Shown here in pieces: positions 52,271 through 62,452 of a DNA stretch of 64,000 bases. The DNA comes from Bugulina stolonifera (taxonomy: Eukaryota > Bryozoa > Gymnolaemata > Cheilostomatida > Bugulidae): positions 35,776,818-35,840,817 of the forward strand of contig OW285187.1 of assembly GCA_935421135.1 (NCBI GenBank), read 5' to 3'. Every line of letters begins with the position of its first letter. Positions within the stretch are counted from its first letter, which is position 1. Under the pieces are notes generated by a model. That model was not told the origin of the DNA. It ran no database searches and saw only the letters and a program-made list of their open reading frames with translations. The translations under genes and the position numbers were made by a program.

Positions 52271-55200
52271 CAGCAGCGGCAGCAGCAGCAGCAGTAGTAG
52301 TAGTAGTGGTGGTGGTGGTGGCAGCAGTAGTAGCAGTAGTAGTAGCAGTATGTTTTACATTATTGTAAGAACTTTTTGTGCCAAGGCCGACCTTTTTTAT
52401 GGCTGACGTCGGGCGGAACCTTCCATATTGTTGCATCAGTTCCGGACCCGATACCTTATCGGCCTCTTTTGGCCGGAAATAGATATAGTATAAAAGGCAG
52501 TACATTTTCTGTATCAAATCAGTTGTTGATTGCGCTCTAATAAAGCAACATCGCCTAACTCAAACCTATAGAGGCTTACTCTTGTAGGCGGGTAACTCTA
52601 CCGGCGAATCCATAGTTCCATACGGCTCGAGTTCATCCCCATCTTCGTTTAAGCACATCTCTAAACCACTTCTACGACTTAGGTCGATCCCGGATTCTAC
52701 ATGAATCTAGCGTCGAGCCTAAGCTCCTAGAACACCAGATCTTTCACTGCACTCCTCTGGAGTGTAAAGTCTACAAGACCTACGTCAGTCCTGAGCTCTT
52801 CAATGAGTCTCGGCATCGGCCTACGCCTGATATACATACCAATAAGAGCATATAAACACTGTTCACTCTTTATGTAATGAGCAGAAGGTTACTTGGTTGG
52901 CATCTACCACCTTCCAAGCCCTTCCCATACCAGCGGCCCATCGGCCCTCGTATGTAAACACGCTCAAAAACATTACAGTATTACACTATCATTATCACAT
53001 GTATTACACTATCACTATCACATGTATTACACCATCACCATCACATGTATTACACTATCACTAGCACATGTATTACACTATCACTATCACATGTATTACA
53101 CTATCACTATCACATGTATTACACTATCACATGTATTACACTATCACTAGCACACACCTGTTAGATCTTTCAGAGTGACTGTAGCATCAGGTAAAGTTTT
53201 ATTTATGCTCACTATAACAGTAGCCAATAAAGGTACTTTCCCATCTGGTAACTGTCTCTTACCCACCTTCAATATAACATTGGTAGACATTACACGCATA
53301 CATTTAAAGGACTCCTCTCACCGTTTTTGTTTACACTTTGAGACACCCACGTGCTCGCTAGAGCAACCATCATGATTGGTTACTTGCACTGTATTATAAT
53401 TGGCTAACTAAATCGCATGTGCATGTACACGTGTGGGAAAGTCCATCGGGTGATCGATGGGAATCAGTTGACTGTGGACAGAATAGAATATAGTATTTTG
53501 CTTTTGCCAAAATGAAATTATTGTTGCAAGATGAAAATGCTATCGAGAGATGATACGATATAAGGTATATGGCAAGCATAGCAAAAATTGCAATCAAGTC
53601 ATTGAAAGTAACTTTGTTTTCTTTTTGATTTTAATTTAATTTTTAATTTTAATGTACTATGATCTATCTATGTCACAGTGTAATTAATATTTAAAAATAT
53701 CTGTACATGTGAATATAGCAATGATGATTATTGTTATTTACCCCTTGCTCACATTGATACATAAGTGATTTGTTAAAATAACATGCTAGTTACTTATGGC
53801 TAATTATATTATACATCATTCATATATCATATTACATGTACTTTACTATTTTAAACTCTACTAAAATGGATAAAATGCAAATTGGAAATAAAATATTGGG
53901 ATTATAATAATAACTTTATTAACTAGGATTGTTGCTGTCTACATATATGTAGGCCTATATGCAGTACCTGATCAAAAATTTAATTTATTGAATTTCAAAA
54001 TAATTGCATCATTTGATTGCAGCCGTAAGTAAAATAAACTTTTGATGACACTATATTCAACTCATTTTCTTTCTCTATTGTAATAATAATACTATGATGA
54101 CTAAAATGTGTGTAATGAATGCTTCTTTTTAGTAGTTTGTCAAGACTATGGCCCAGGAATGTGAAGTCCCATCAATCGCAACCTCTTAAAGCCATACTTG
54201 AGTGACGAGTATTGTACCTTGGAAACTAAGTTGACTCGTTTTACATAGGTATACATAAGGTAAGTGCATCATACACTTTCAAGATTCAGCAAAGTTTTCA
54301 CTGTAAACACTGCTGCATGTACATATTACTTTCCTGTACTGTGGTTTTTGGAATGTAGCCTAGCAAAATCAGCGTCGGTTTGATTTGTATTCATCATTTT
54401 CAATCTTGTACATTGTACCTAGCAGTTATATTCTGTTGCTTAGTGTGGGCTGATTTTAAGTACCATCTGTTGACGTTAATATACTTTTAGGTGATCCAAT
54501 AGTATGGTCACATGTTCACATAATGTTGTAGAAACATCGACCAAGCAACATGCTTGAACTGAAGTACTTACCTACAATTTGAGCAGCTAAATCAATCGTG
54601 AGGTTTGTAAAGTATTGACTGGTACCTTCAAATATTAATATTCTGACACAATTGGAATTTTTTTCATTTATATATGTATTAGTAGTTGGCCTGATACTTC
54701 ATGTATGATCTTTCAGTAAATAGAATTTCTATGAGTACAGTACGTGTTGTATTTGATGTCTTTGATAGCCAATTCTAGTTTGATTTTGTCTATATTGTGC
54801 AGTTACCTTAATGATCTTTTCTATTTATTAATTTGATTGTTACTGCCACGTTTCAAGTGATCGTAATCCACAAGCTTTAATGTTAACAAGAACTAATATT
54901 ATGCACTCATGGTTATTTGCAATTAGCCGAGTAGAGTTAGCTTGTTCCAAGATGTCATTATTTTGAATTCCAAGATTACTCATTTATTGTATGTTAAACA
55001 TTTTTATGTGTTTGCAGTCATAGTCAATTGAAAATACACGCGGCTCAAAATTTATACTTTATAGACTATTGTATTCGATTTGACATGTATTTTGTGCTAT
55101 TTTTCTTATCTTTCCCAGTCTTTAGGGAGGGTTTATTTTACTAGATGAAACCGCAATTTTCCATTTGTAAATACATGTAAGTGCTGTTGTTATAAACATT

Positions 55201-58200
55201 AATTTACTGATTATCTACCAATACAAACTCTAGAAATATTTTATTGCCCTCTACGTTTTATGACACTGAGCTATGATTGCAAGATTGATTTAGGCCTGTT
55301 AGTATACTTTTGGCAAAGTGCTGGAGACTAAAATCAATAGCCATGGAATCACGTGTACATGTATAAATCCGCCTGACTATGATGCATGCACATTTCAACA
55401 AAAATGTTTGAAATGATTTGGTCTGTCGTACTCTCTGAAAATGTAATCGTCATTCTTAGTTATTAAATATGAGAACATCAAATGACTATTCAACTTCAAT
55501 ATCTTGAAACATTTATTGTTGATTTACGTTATCTGTTTATAACAAAATACAACAATGAAAACAGCGGAAACCAGGGTAAAATACATGTGTAAAGTATTGA
55601 ACATGAACAGTGTATGTATAATATACATTGTGGGCAGAATTAAGTCATAATGAGATACACAGTCCATGTAGGGCGCCAGCAGAAGTTTGTTTTCAATCGT
55701 AATCGTTCACCTTGAATGCTGAGGCACTATAACGCTTCACCTTTTATATAGTTACTTGATGAGGAAACCTCTTGGAGTACGGGTGAAATGTACATTTAGA
55801 ACACTTCTTTTGCAATCCAATATGTATTATCTGCAATTCAAAATGTAGAGCATTTCATTAAGAAAAATGGTTGTGACCCTTACCAAAATTATATTGGTAT
55901 TCCGAAGAAAAAACATCAATGGTTGGGTTCAACTCCCACAACAGAATTTTCCACCCTGTTGAATAGCTGATGCCGGAGTACTAGTACTGATAACCAAGTT
56001 GATGTACATAACATATTACTGCTACAACACTTACCTATGCTTTTTCCAACACTGAAGATAAAGATGATATAGTGCAAGCTGTAGAATAGTTTGAATTTCC
56101 ACGCCAGTGTCTGGTAGCATGGAATTGATCTAGCTAGGTTCCCCTTCTTTCATACAGCTTTGGAATCTCACTGTGCTAAAAAATAATGATAGCAATATAA
56201 TATTTATGGCGCCAAACACAATTCTTTAACATGGCTGCCCAATAGCAGAGCTAGTCGAGGGGCCTCCACGGCTCCTAGAGCTGGATATTATTATAGTTCA
56301 ATATAGTACAGAAGGAAGACCTTCTTCGGAATTCGAACCTCCTAAATCGCATAGGTTGTCGGTTTTGTTAGCTAAAGCATGATTGTGTATTTCACATTTT
56401 GCAAGAATAGACTGATGAAATCTACCTCAATGAGTTTATAAGTTTGTGCATAAATTTAATTCAAGAAGATGGTTTTAGTGCTATATTGTAATGAGCTACA
56501 TAACAAATTATAAACACCTACCAGTAGAAAGAACTGGATGTAGAAATTGAGGTTGGCATTCGATTTACAAATTCTTCATCAAAGGTGAGTGTGCGTCTTT
56601 ACCCTGCTCACCAGATCATTCCTTCCTTTCAGCAAACAATCAAATGCAACTACGTCTTTATCGATGTCAGGAAAGTTACTTGCTGACTGCATTGGAACTA
56701 GTCTGTAATCAACACAGTGAGTACATCGTAAGATACAAATACAATAAAAACATAAAATTCTTTAGAAATGAAGCGTGGCTGTTTTGATCAAAAAAAAATT
56801 TTGACCATGTGGACATAAATAAAAGTACACTAGGTTAGCTCAGCTGCATTAGAGAGGTGAATTTGTGTCTAATGAAGTTAGTATCAGGTCCCACCAACTT
56901 TTTAGATTTAGCCGGGGGGGGGGTTAAAAGAGTGAATAAACTAAATACAGTAATTCAAATATCTTGAATAGACCAGATCAGTCAATTGATTATTTTAGAA
57001 ATAAATTTATGATAGAATTATTGTTTGTATTTACATCCAAATTTTGCTTGGCTAAATGAATCAACTAACTATATTTTTGTAGAATATGTGTATTGTAAAT
57101 TGTATTTGAATATGCATATTGTAGATGTAAAGACTTATTTTAAATTTATTAATTTAATACAACAATTACAATACAATAACTTCACATTTTTGTAAAGTTC
57201 ATTGTCAAAACTCAATTGAATATTATATTCAATATTAAAATTTAGTTTCACAGTATTGTAATATAAATATGTTAAAATCATAATCACTTAGATTATTATA
57301 ATTATATCACATCATATAGCCCAACTAATGTTATAATAATATGAAATATAATAATCATATGACTTACTTTTTGTGTTAAAAGTTATCCAATTTTATTAAT
57401 TATTTATTTAATATTTAATTTCAATCTTAGTCATTTGTTTGTTTTTTAAACAAAATAAATAAAAATGAGTACATATATTAAATGCTTACCATGCTCATGC
57501 TGAGTATTGTGATGGCTGACAATCTGGCCATAAACTAAGCTCATGTTTTTCAGAAAATGAAATTTATGAAATGAAAATCCAACTTTCGAATGCCATTCTT
57601 AGCGTTTCTGTGTACTATGAATTTTCAACTCAACCCATAGACATGAACGGAGATAGATAGTACAGTATCTAATCTTGGTACTTGCAATAACTCTGTGATC
57701 AATTGTATTGTAAACAAAATACCACGTGCAGACCGCTAGCATGGTCATGTGACTTTGGTTTGTTTATAAAATTTGATATTAGTATGATAATCCATAGTTT
57801 CGAATAAACAATGGCAGCTATAAAAATAAAACTTCTTTCAAGGGTGTAATATAAATTGAAGGGTGCATGGTTGCAAGTAGTATATGCCCATGGATTATTT
57901 TTGCATATTTCAGGCTACTTTTGAAAATATTTGCAAAAAACTAAACCTCTCTCTATACAACTTATATAAAAAAAGTGCCGTTTAGGGTGTCTTCATCAAA
58001 AATTCGTCCTAGGGCAGCACTTTAGCGCATCGCGCGATGCATCATGGGAAGGAGAAATATGTTGAGAGCACAACTCTGAAACACATGACTTTGCTGCTGC
58101 CTTCATTTTGACACAAAACTAGATTTGCTGAGCAGGGTAATTAGTGAGAGGGATCCTTTAATTGGGTAGAATATATTAAACAGAGAGGTAGGTGGCTAGT

Positions 58201-60005
58201 GGAATATACCCTTTAGTACAGTACAATGACAGGTAAGATGATGTACTAGAGTTGTGTCCACTATAGAAGCACATAACAACAATGTTATCCAAGATTCAAC
58301 TGGGTGTACATGAGAGGTTGATAACAACATAGAGCTATCCGCATGCGATATGTTAGATAGGAGGTCACCATGTTGACCATGATAAAGTGTAGGTTAGTAG
58401 ATTACTACATTACATTATATGAAGTTATGGCTACTTGCTGGCATATCAATATACAGTTAGGTAAGGAAATGAGTTCAGGTTTCGTAAATAAGATCCGTCA
58501 TATAGAGAAATAATGTAGCGAGTCGGTAATATGTAGAGTTGTCCCCTCTTACCCCAACCATAACATATAGAAGGATCTTATCACAGATTTAGTGCTCATT
58601 CCCTACTGATCTTAGGAGAAGAAAAATTCTGCTCCCACTGGTCAAAGTGCTATATACACATAGAGTGAGCTCCCATTGGTCAACGAGTTAGATATAATAT
58701 GTAAAGCGTGCCTCCATTGGTCAAAGAGTTAGATATAATATGTAAAGCGTGCTTCCATTGGTCAAAGAGTTAGATTTAATATGTAAAGCGTGCTCCCATT
58801 GGTCAAAGAGTTAGATATAATATTATGTAAAGTGTGCTTACATTGGTCAAGGCATTAGATATGCTATGTTTATGCAGATGCTCCTTAGAGATGCCTGTAT
58901 CTTCCACCATCCTTCTCCAGGAAGTATATGAGGATACACTTAGTGGCTGACTACCTTGGCTGGTGAGTAGTTCCTGTATAGTAGAGCACTTATTGTACGT
59001 ACCTTCGTCATATAATACACCACGATACCATAGAGCATTAAACAGCACACATAGTGCAGTATAATAGTGCGGTATGTATAATATACTAACCTCTCCTTGT
59101 TCCACATCTGCCTCAACTTCTACCGGCACATCCTTCAGAGCTCTCATGTCCACATCTCTTTTCTACATTAACACCATACATATAGTTGAGTAGATAACAC
59201 AAGATTACATATAAGTAAACCGACAGTCTAACTAACACAAGGCTATATATAAGTAAACCTACAGTCTAACTAACACAAGGTTATATATAGATACGTGTAA
59301 ACCTACAGTCTAACTAACACAAGGTTATATATAAGTAAACCTACATGCACAGTCCTGCTAACTAACCAGCTTGGGTAAAGTTCCAGCAGGACCAGGGAAC
59401 TTTCTCTTTCTACCAGCGGTAGCTTTAGTTCCCAGTTCCTTGCTAACATAGGCAGGGTGGGATGCACTAGACATGGGTGTACTTGTCGCACACAACTCTG
59501 CGGTGGTGGGGCTTTTGGCTAAACTAATAGATGAAAGTGAGCCGGAGTGCGCTACAACAAAACACATTGTAGTCATATCAAATAGACTTGACAAGAGCCT
59601 GGTGATGTCATCAATATATCGACAAGGCCAGGCTAGAACTAGACTAGAACTACCAAAATAACTGAACAGAAAAAGTCATGCTTTAGCATACACAGTATTC
59701 ATCTCAACCACAGCAGTGCGAGTAACATAATAACTCTATAGTAATTACATGTACATGTGTTGGTGCCGTGGCAATAATAACAAAGTCTGCGATGTGGCCA
59801 TACAATATCGACTCAACTTACTGGGTGATGTGCAAGCTGCCACTTTATCGCTGCTGTCAGTGAGGGGGGTGCTGCACATTGGTGCAGCGATGGGTTCACT
59901 TTTAATCTTAAACACTGTGGTTACTTTTGAGCTAGATTCCTGTTTCTCCATGTCCAGAATAGTAGCTTCAAACTCTTCATCACTCTCCCACTCATCTGAA
60001 TCCAT
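49943..60005 (-). CDS. HROB: homologous recombination OB-fold protein HROB (C17orf53/MCM8IP orthologue)
   Basis: Eight coding exons on the minus strand: 60005-59822, 59551-59367, 59162-59091, 58973-58842, 53266-53158, 51785-51700, 51526-50995, 49974-49943. All are GT-AG, phases close to 443 codons plus TAG (human 647). Landmarks: acidic N-terminus MDSDEWESDEEFEATI; the conserved RKFPGPAGTLP motif (human RRFPGPAGILP); TSWRRMVEDTGI; the OB-fold domain, with LPDGKVPLLATVIVSINKT, ATVTLKDLTG, GVIHRLLVKQY, LGSALLLKHVAVFSPS and QYLNITPNNLLQIY; then a disordered tail ending DDLDEFDLDF (human EADDLDGLL). HROB recruits the MCM8-MCM9 helicase in homologous recombination and crosslink repair. Intron 4 is 5.6 kb; the others are short. 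It is convergent with MTBP. Upstream untranslated exons cannot be excluded. Confidence 0.93.
50138..50545. repeat. 34-bp minisatellite in the last HROB intron
   Basis: About eleven copies of a unit of about 34 bp containing ACAATACATGCAGGTATATA and CACTACATGT. Three frames stay open for 100-190 codons, but the sequence is intronic and simple. Confidence 0.93.
50596..50870. other. GC-rich insertion-like block in the last HROB intron
   Basis: About 275 bp markedly richer in G+C than its flanks, bounded by GGGTCGCAAA near 50627 and AGGTCGCGAA near 50840, and containing CACAAGATGGCCGCCC. It begins where the minisatellite ends. It may be a transposon or processed-sequence fragment; I recognise no family. 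Confidence 0.3.
51836..52350. repeat. roughly 500-bp interrupted (GTA)n/(GCA)n/(GTG)n trinucleotide tract
   Basis: Continuous RTR/GYA triplets (GTA with GTG, GCA and GGT variants) for more than 500 bp in HROB intron 5. All frames of the plus strand and one of the minus strand stay open as homopolymer-like Ser/Val/Thr runs. It is a microsatellite and not a coding region. Confidence 0.95.
52364..52977 (+). mobile_element. candidate solo LTR
   Basis: Starts TGTAAGAAC and ends AACATTACA, giving the TGTAA/TTACA inverted ends common in LTRs. It contains a TATAAAA box (about 52489) followed about 50 bp later by AATAAA (about 52540), the promoter and poly(A)-signal order expected of U3-R. It is richer in G+C than its flanks and sits in HROB intron 5. 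No coding region or second LTR is present and the flanks do not show a clean target duplication, so the exact ends are tentative. Confidence 0.45.
52978..53157 (-). repeat. minisatellite abutting the HROB exon 5 donor
   Basis: Repeats of CACATGTATTACACTATCA with CTATCACTA(T/G)CA spacers. On the gene strand the intron starts GTGTGTGCTAGTGATAGTG, and TGTGCTAGTGATAGTG recurs in an internal copy, so the array runs to within about four bases of the donor. Confidence 0.85.
56326..56382 (-). mobile_element. possible tRNA-derived SINE head
   Basis: On the minus strand the segment reads TTTAGCTAACAAAACC, then GGAGGTTCGAATTCC. The latter is close to the tRNA B-box consensus GGTTCGANTCC and the spacing resembles a decayed tRNA head. 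No clear A box or tail is visible, so this is tentative. Confidence 0.3.
58027..58040. other. CpG-rich 14-bp palindrome
   Basis: GCATCGCGCGATGC is a perfect palindrome followed by ATCATGGGAA, in an otherwise AT-rich intron. It might be a regulatory site; function unknown. Confidence 0.35.
58660..58866 (-). repeat. 41-bp array including the HROB exon 4 end and donor
   Basis: About five copies of a 41-bp unit. On the gene strand each contains TATCTAACTCTTTGACCAAT. The copy nearest the exon forms the exon's last codons (TCTAATGCCTTGACCAAT) followed by the real donor GTAAGC. In the other copies the base pair after CAAT is GG, so they are donor-dead decoys. Confidence 0.9.
59197..59366 (-). repeat. 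array starting exactly at the HROB exon 2 donor
   Basis: On the gene strand intron 2 begins GTTAGTTAG (59366). Units of about 38-50 bp, each starting GTTAGTTAGACTGTAGGTTT and ending AACCTTGT, follow about four times and fill most of the 204-bp intron. Confidence 0.88.
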
Positions 60006-60387
60006 GCTAACAAGAGACTCGTCTGGAATTTGGAGTATACAGGATTAATGTAACTGCTATATACTAACGGTTCACCAGACCTGATTCCATGCACAGAGAA
60101 TGTAGCTGGGCGAGATAGTCCAATGAAGACGCAGTCAAACGAAACAGTGCAAAGTACTTTTCAACCATAGATTGGGACCTCATTGGAAAACATGCCACTA
60201 CTGACAGATACACCTGGCTATCAGTTTGCTATCCCACAACCAGGCAGGTGTGTATACTGCTCTATAGTCCCCATTGATCTACAACTACAACATTGAAAAC
60301 CTCTCAAGCTGCCACTACGAATGATACTTCTCCATGGTGTTGTTGACATCGAGTTGATGCTGATAAAGGCAGCTTCACAGAAAGAAA

Positions 60388-61013
60388 TACGGTGGAACTT
60401 GCTTAATTCAAACCTCACATAATTTAAAAACTTGGTTAGTTCAAACTGCTAGCCTTGGTCCCTGCTGAGTACGAAATAAATGATTTCAAATAATTCAAAC
60501 TTCACACCACTTAAGCTCACACCATAATCAACGATAATACTATTACAGCAAGCATTAGTCACCTAATAACAGTTGCTAGTAGTTGGTAGTTATTAGTAGT
60601 CACTACTGCAATATGTTTCTGCTCAAGCTGAGCTGGGAAAACCTACTAATTGCTTTATTGTTCCTTAGCTAAATGTGTTTTTATACTATTGTCCTTTACA
60701 TGTGATGCATAACTTGTTACCTACCTGCAGTGTTGCAGTTTTGAGTGCATTAAACATTACATAAAGTTCTATTAAATAGGAAGCCATCATGTTAAAACTT
60801 GTCTTTCCTCAATTGTATTCACAGTTGAAGCAAATGAAAGTTAATGCATACAGGCGCATTCATGTGCTACTACATTTACTGTATACAATATTATTTGTTA
60901 AGTAGGCATCCAAGTCATTATATAAAATGAAAGATCACATAATTCAAACTCGGCCTAATTCAAACCAATTATGGTGGTCCCTTGCAGTTTGAATTAACCA
61001 AGTTCTACATGTA
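60388..61013. mobile_element. pogo/Tigger-like MITE
   Basis: Inverted ends: left GTGGAACTTGCTTAATTCAA (from 60390), right on the other strand GTAGAACTTGGTTAATTCAA (to 61011), differing at two positions in this stretch, and flanked on each side by TA. The consensus (GTRGAACYTSGNTAATTC) and TA target resemble pogo/Tigger elements of the Tc1-mariner superfamily. AATTCAAAC recurs several times inside, like transposase-binding subterminal repeats. About 620 bp with no transposase frame. It lies just upstream of HROB. Confidence 0.75.
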
Positions 61014-61189
61014 GATATGTGATTCCACACAAAAGAATCAGTTTATTTATATATGATATAAATAGATGAGTAAGGAAGGAAAATACCTATGCCATTGGTA
61101 AGATCTAGACAGATGATACTGTTAATATGACTTCCCTGTCCAGGCAATACTAACAGATGTTCTTGCTATGTTCAAAAACAAACAACGAA

Positions 61190-61405
61190 TAAAGCCGGGA
61201 GCAGACTGGAAGCGAATGAGGTGAAATCCGCTAAATAAATTGCGAGAAGCAAGCGAGACCCTGCCACTTTAGGCTAGATTTGGGAATTCGCTCGGATCAA
61301 ACATGTTTGATATTTTCGCTTGCCGCGTTTGCGCCTAGTGTGCTTGAAGTGCAGAGCGGAACAATATGGTGACTGATTTCGCCTCCAGTTTGCTCCAGCC
61401 TTTAG
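61190..61405. mobile_element. short inverted-repeat element (MITE-like)
   Basis: Ends TAAAGCCGGGAGCAGACTGG (left) and, reverse-complemented, TAAAGGCTGGAGCAAACTGG (right), continuing as AAGCGAA / AGGCGAA: four mismatches in 27 bases. The interior is GC- and CpG-rich compared with its surroundings. Superfamily not assigned. Confidence 0.6.
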
Positions 61406-61834
61406 GAAGACTTCACATTATCATGATCAGTTGAATGAATTAATACAGCAAATAAAATACATGCAGATCATAATATGTCATATGACGCAATCATTTCTAG
61501 AGAATTCACCACAGTTCATTATAATACTACTCTACTAGCACTGCAGATTCTCATCTGGTACATTCACATTTGAACTGTTAATCATAAGGCTTTGTGCACA
61601 CCACACCTTTCTTTACTCATTGGTTTCGTTTAGGCAAGGTTTTTTAAGGCAAGGAGTTACCTGTCGAATTACCTGTCGATGTTATCATCACACTGGACCG
61701 CCCTAGAGGGTGGAAGGGGTGTGCCGCCTATGGTTCATGGGTTAGTCAGTTATCGGACAGTATTCATACTATTAGGGTATGTGTTTGTCAGTATGGACTG
61801 AACAGGACTATCTAGCCTGACTGTGTGTTAGTTG

Positions 61835-62452
61835 CGGTTGTAGGCCGCTCGGTTAGAACTCTTGGGTTGGTTCCAGTCCTCATATCTCTTATAGTCTTTG
61901 GTAAGAAACTATTGAGATACCGGTTGCTGTTTGCCCCTACCGACCGGGAAGCCCCAAGGACTGGGAGCGGGTCTGTACCGTTTCCACTGTTGACTGGGCC
62001 AGTAGATCATCATATGCCGCGCTGAGGGCAGGGTGTTGCTCTTCCTTCACCAGAATCCGCAGTAGATGCGCTACCCTGCGATTCTTTCTCCTCTGGTCTA
62101 GCGGTTGTAACTCAAGCTTGATCATGGCTGCCTCAACATCCCCTCGACCTTTGATGAAACAAATAAACCGTATAGCTGCGACCTGTATCTCCTCAGGGTC
62201 AGTTATATCTTTCTTACTTGAAGGATCCCATGCGGCGCTGGCGTACTCCAGGTGAGGTAAACACAGGGCTTTATAGGCAAGGAGTCTTGCGCGTCCAGGG
62301 GCCCAGTATAGTGCACGCTTTATCATACCCAGCTGTCTCCTAGCATCTAGCACCTTCTTTGCGATGTGGTTGTCGAACCTGCAGTCTGATTGCAGTATCA
62401 CACCCAGGTATTTAGGAATCAAAAGTTTTCTAGCCAACCAAGAAAGTAACAC
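61835..62452 (-). pseudogene. decayed LINE reverse transcriptase C-terminal fragment
   Basis: From about 62410 downward the frame reads KYLGVILQSDCRF, DARRQLGMIKRALYW, LLAYKALCLPHLEYASAAWD, RRKNRRVAHLLRI. It has the same domain and order as the fragment at 40.3 kb but is clearly diverged from it. The frame stops at 61937 (TAG), while the conserved end (NSFLPKTIRDM) continues in another frame to about 61860, so it carries a frameshift. The RT catalytic core is missing; the start matches almost the same point (KYLGVI) as in the 40.3-kb copy. Confidence 0.85.

Larger units (their letters stand above)
53267..58841 (-). other. HROB intron 4 (5.6 kb)
   Basis: Bounded by the donor GTAAGC at 58841 and an acceptor TTGAAG ending at 53267. 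AT-rich, with no coding frames I can support. It holds a tRNA-like segment near 56.33 kb, a poly-G run near 56.92 kb, a CpG-rich palindrome at 58027-58040 and the 41-bp array next to the donor. Confidence 0.8.

Noticed and set aside
51786..52517. Long poly-Thr, poly-Ser and poly-Val frames
   Set aside because: These are a trinucleotide microsatellite read in different frames, inside an HROB intron.
61825..62025. Plus-strand 66-codon frame
   Set aside because: It is the shadow of the minus-strand LINE RT fragment, which has clear homology.
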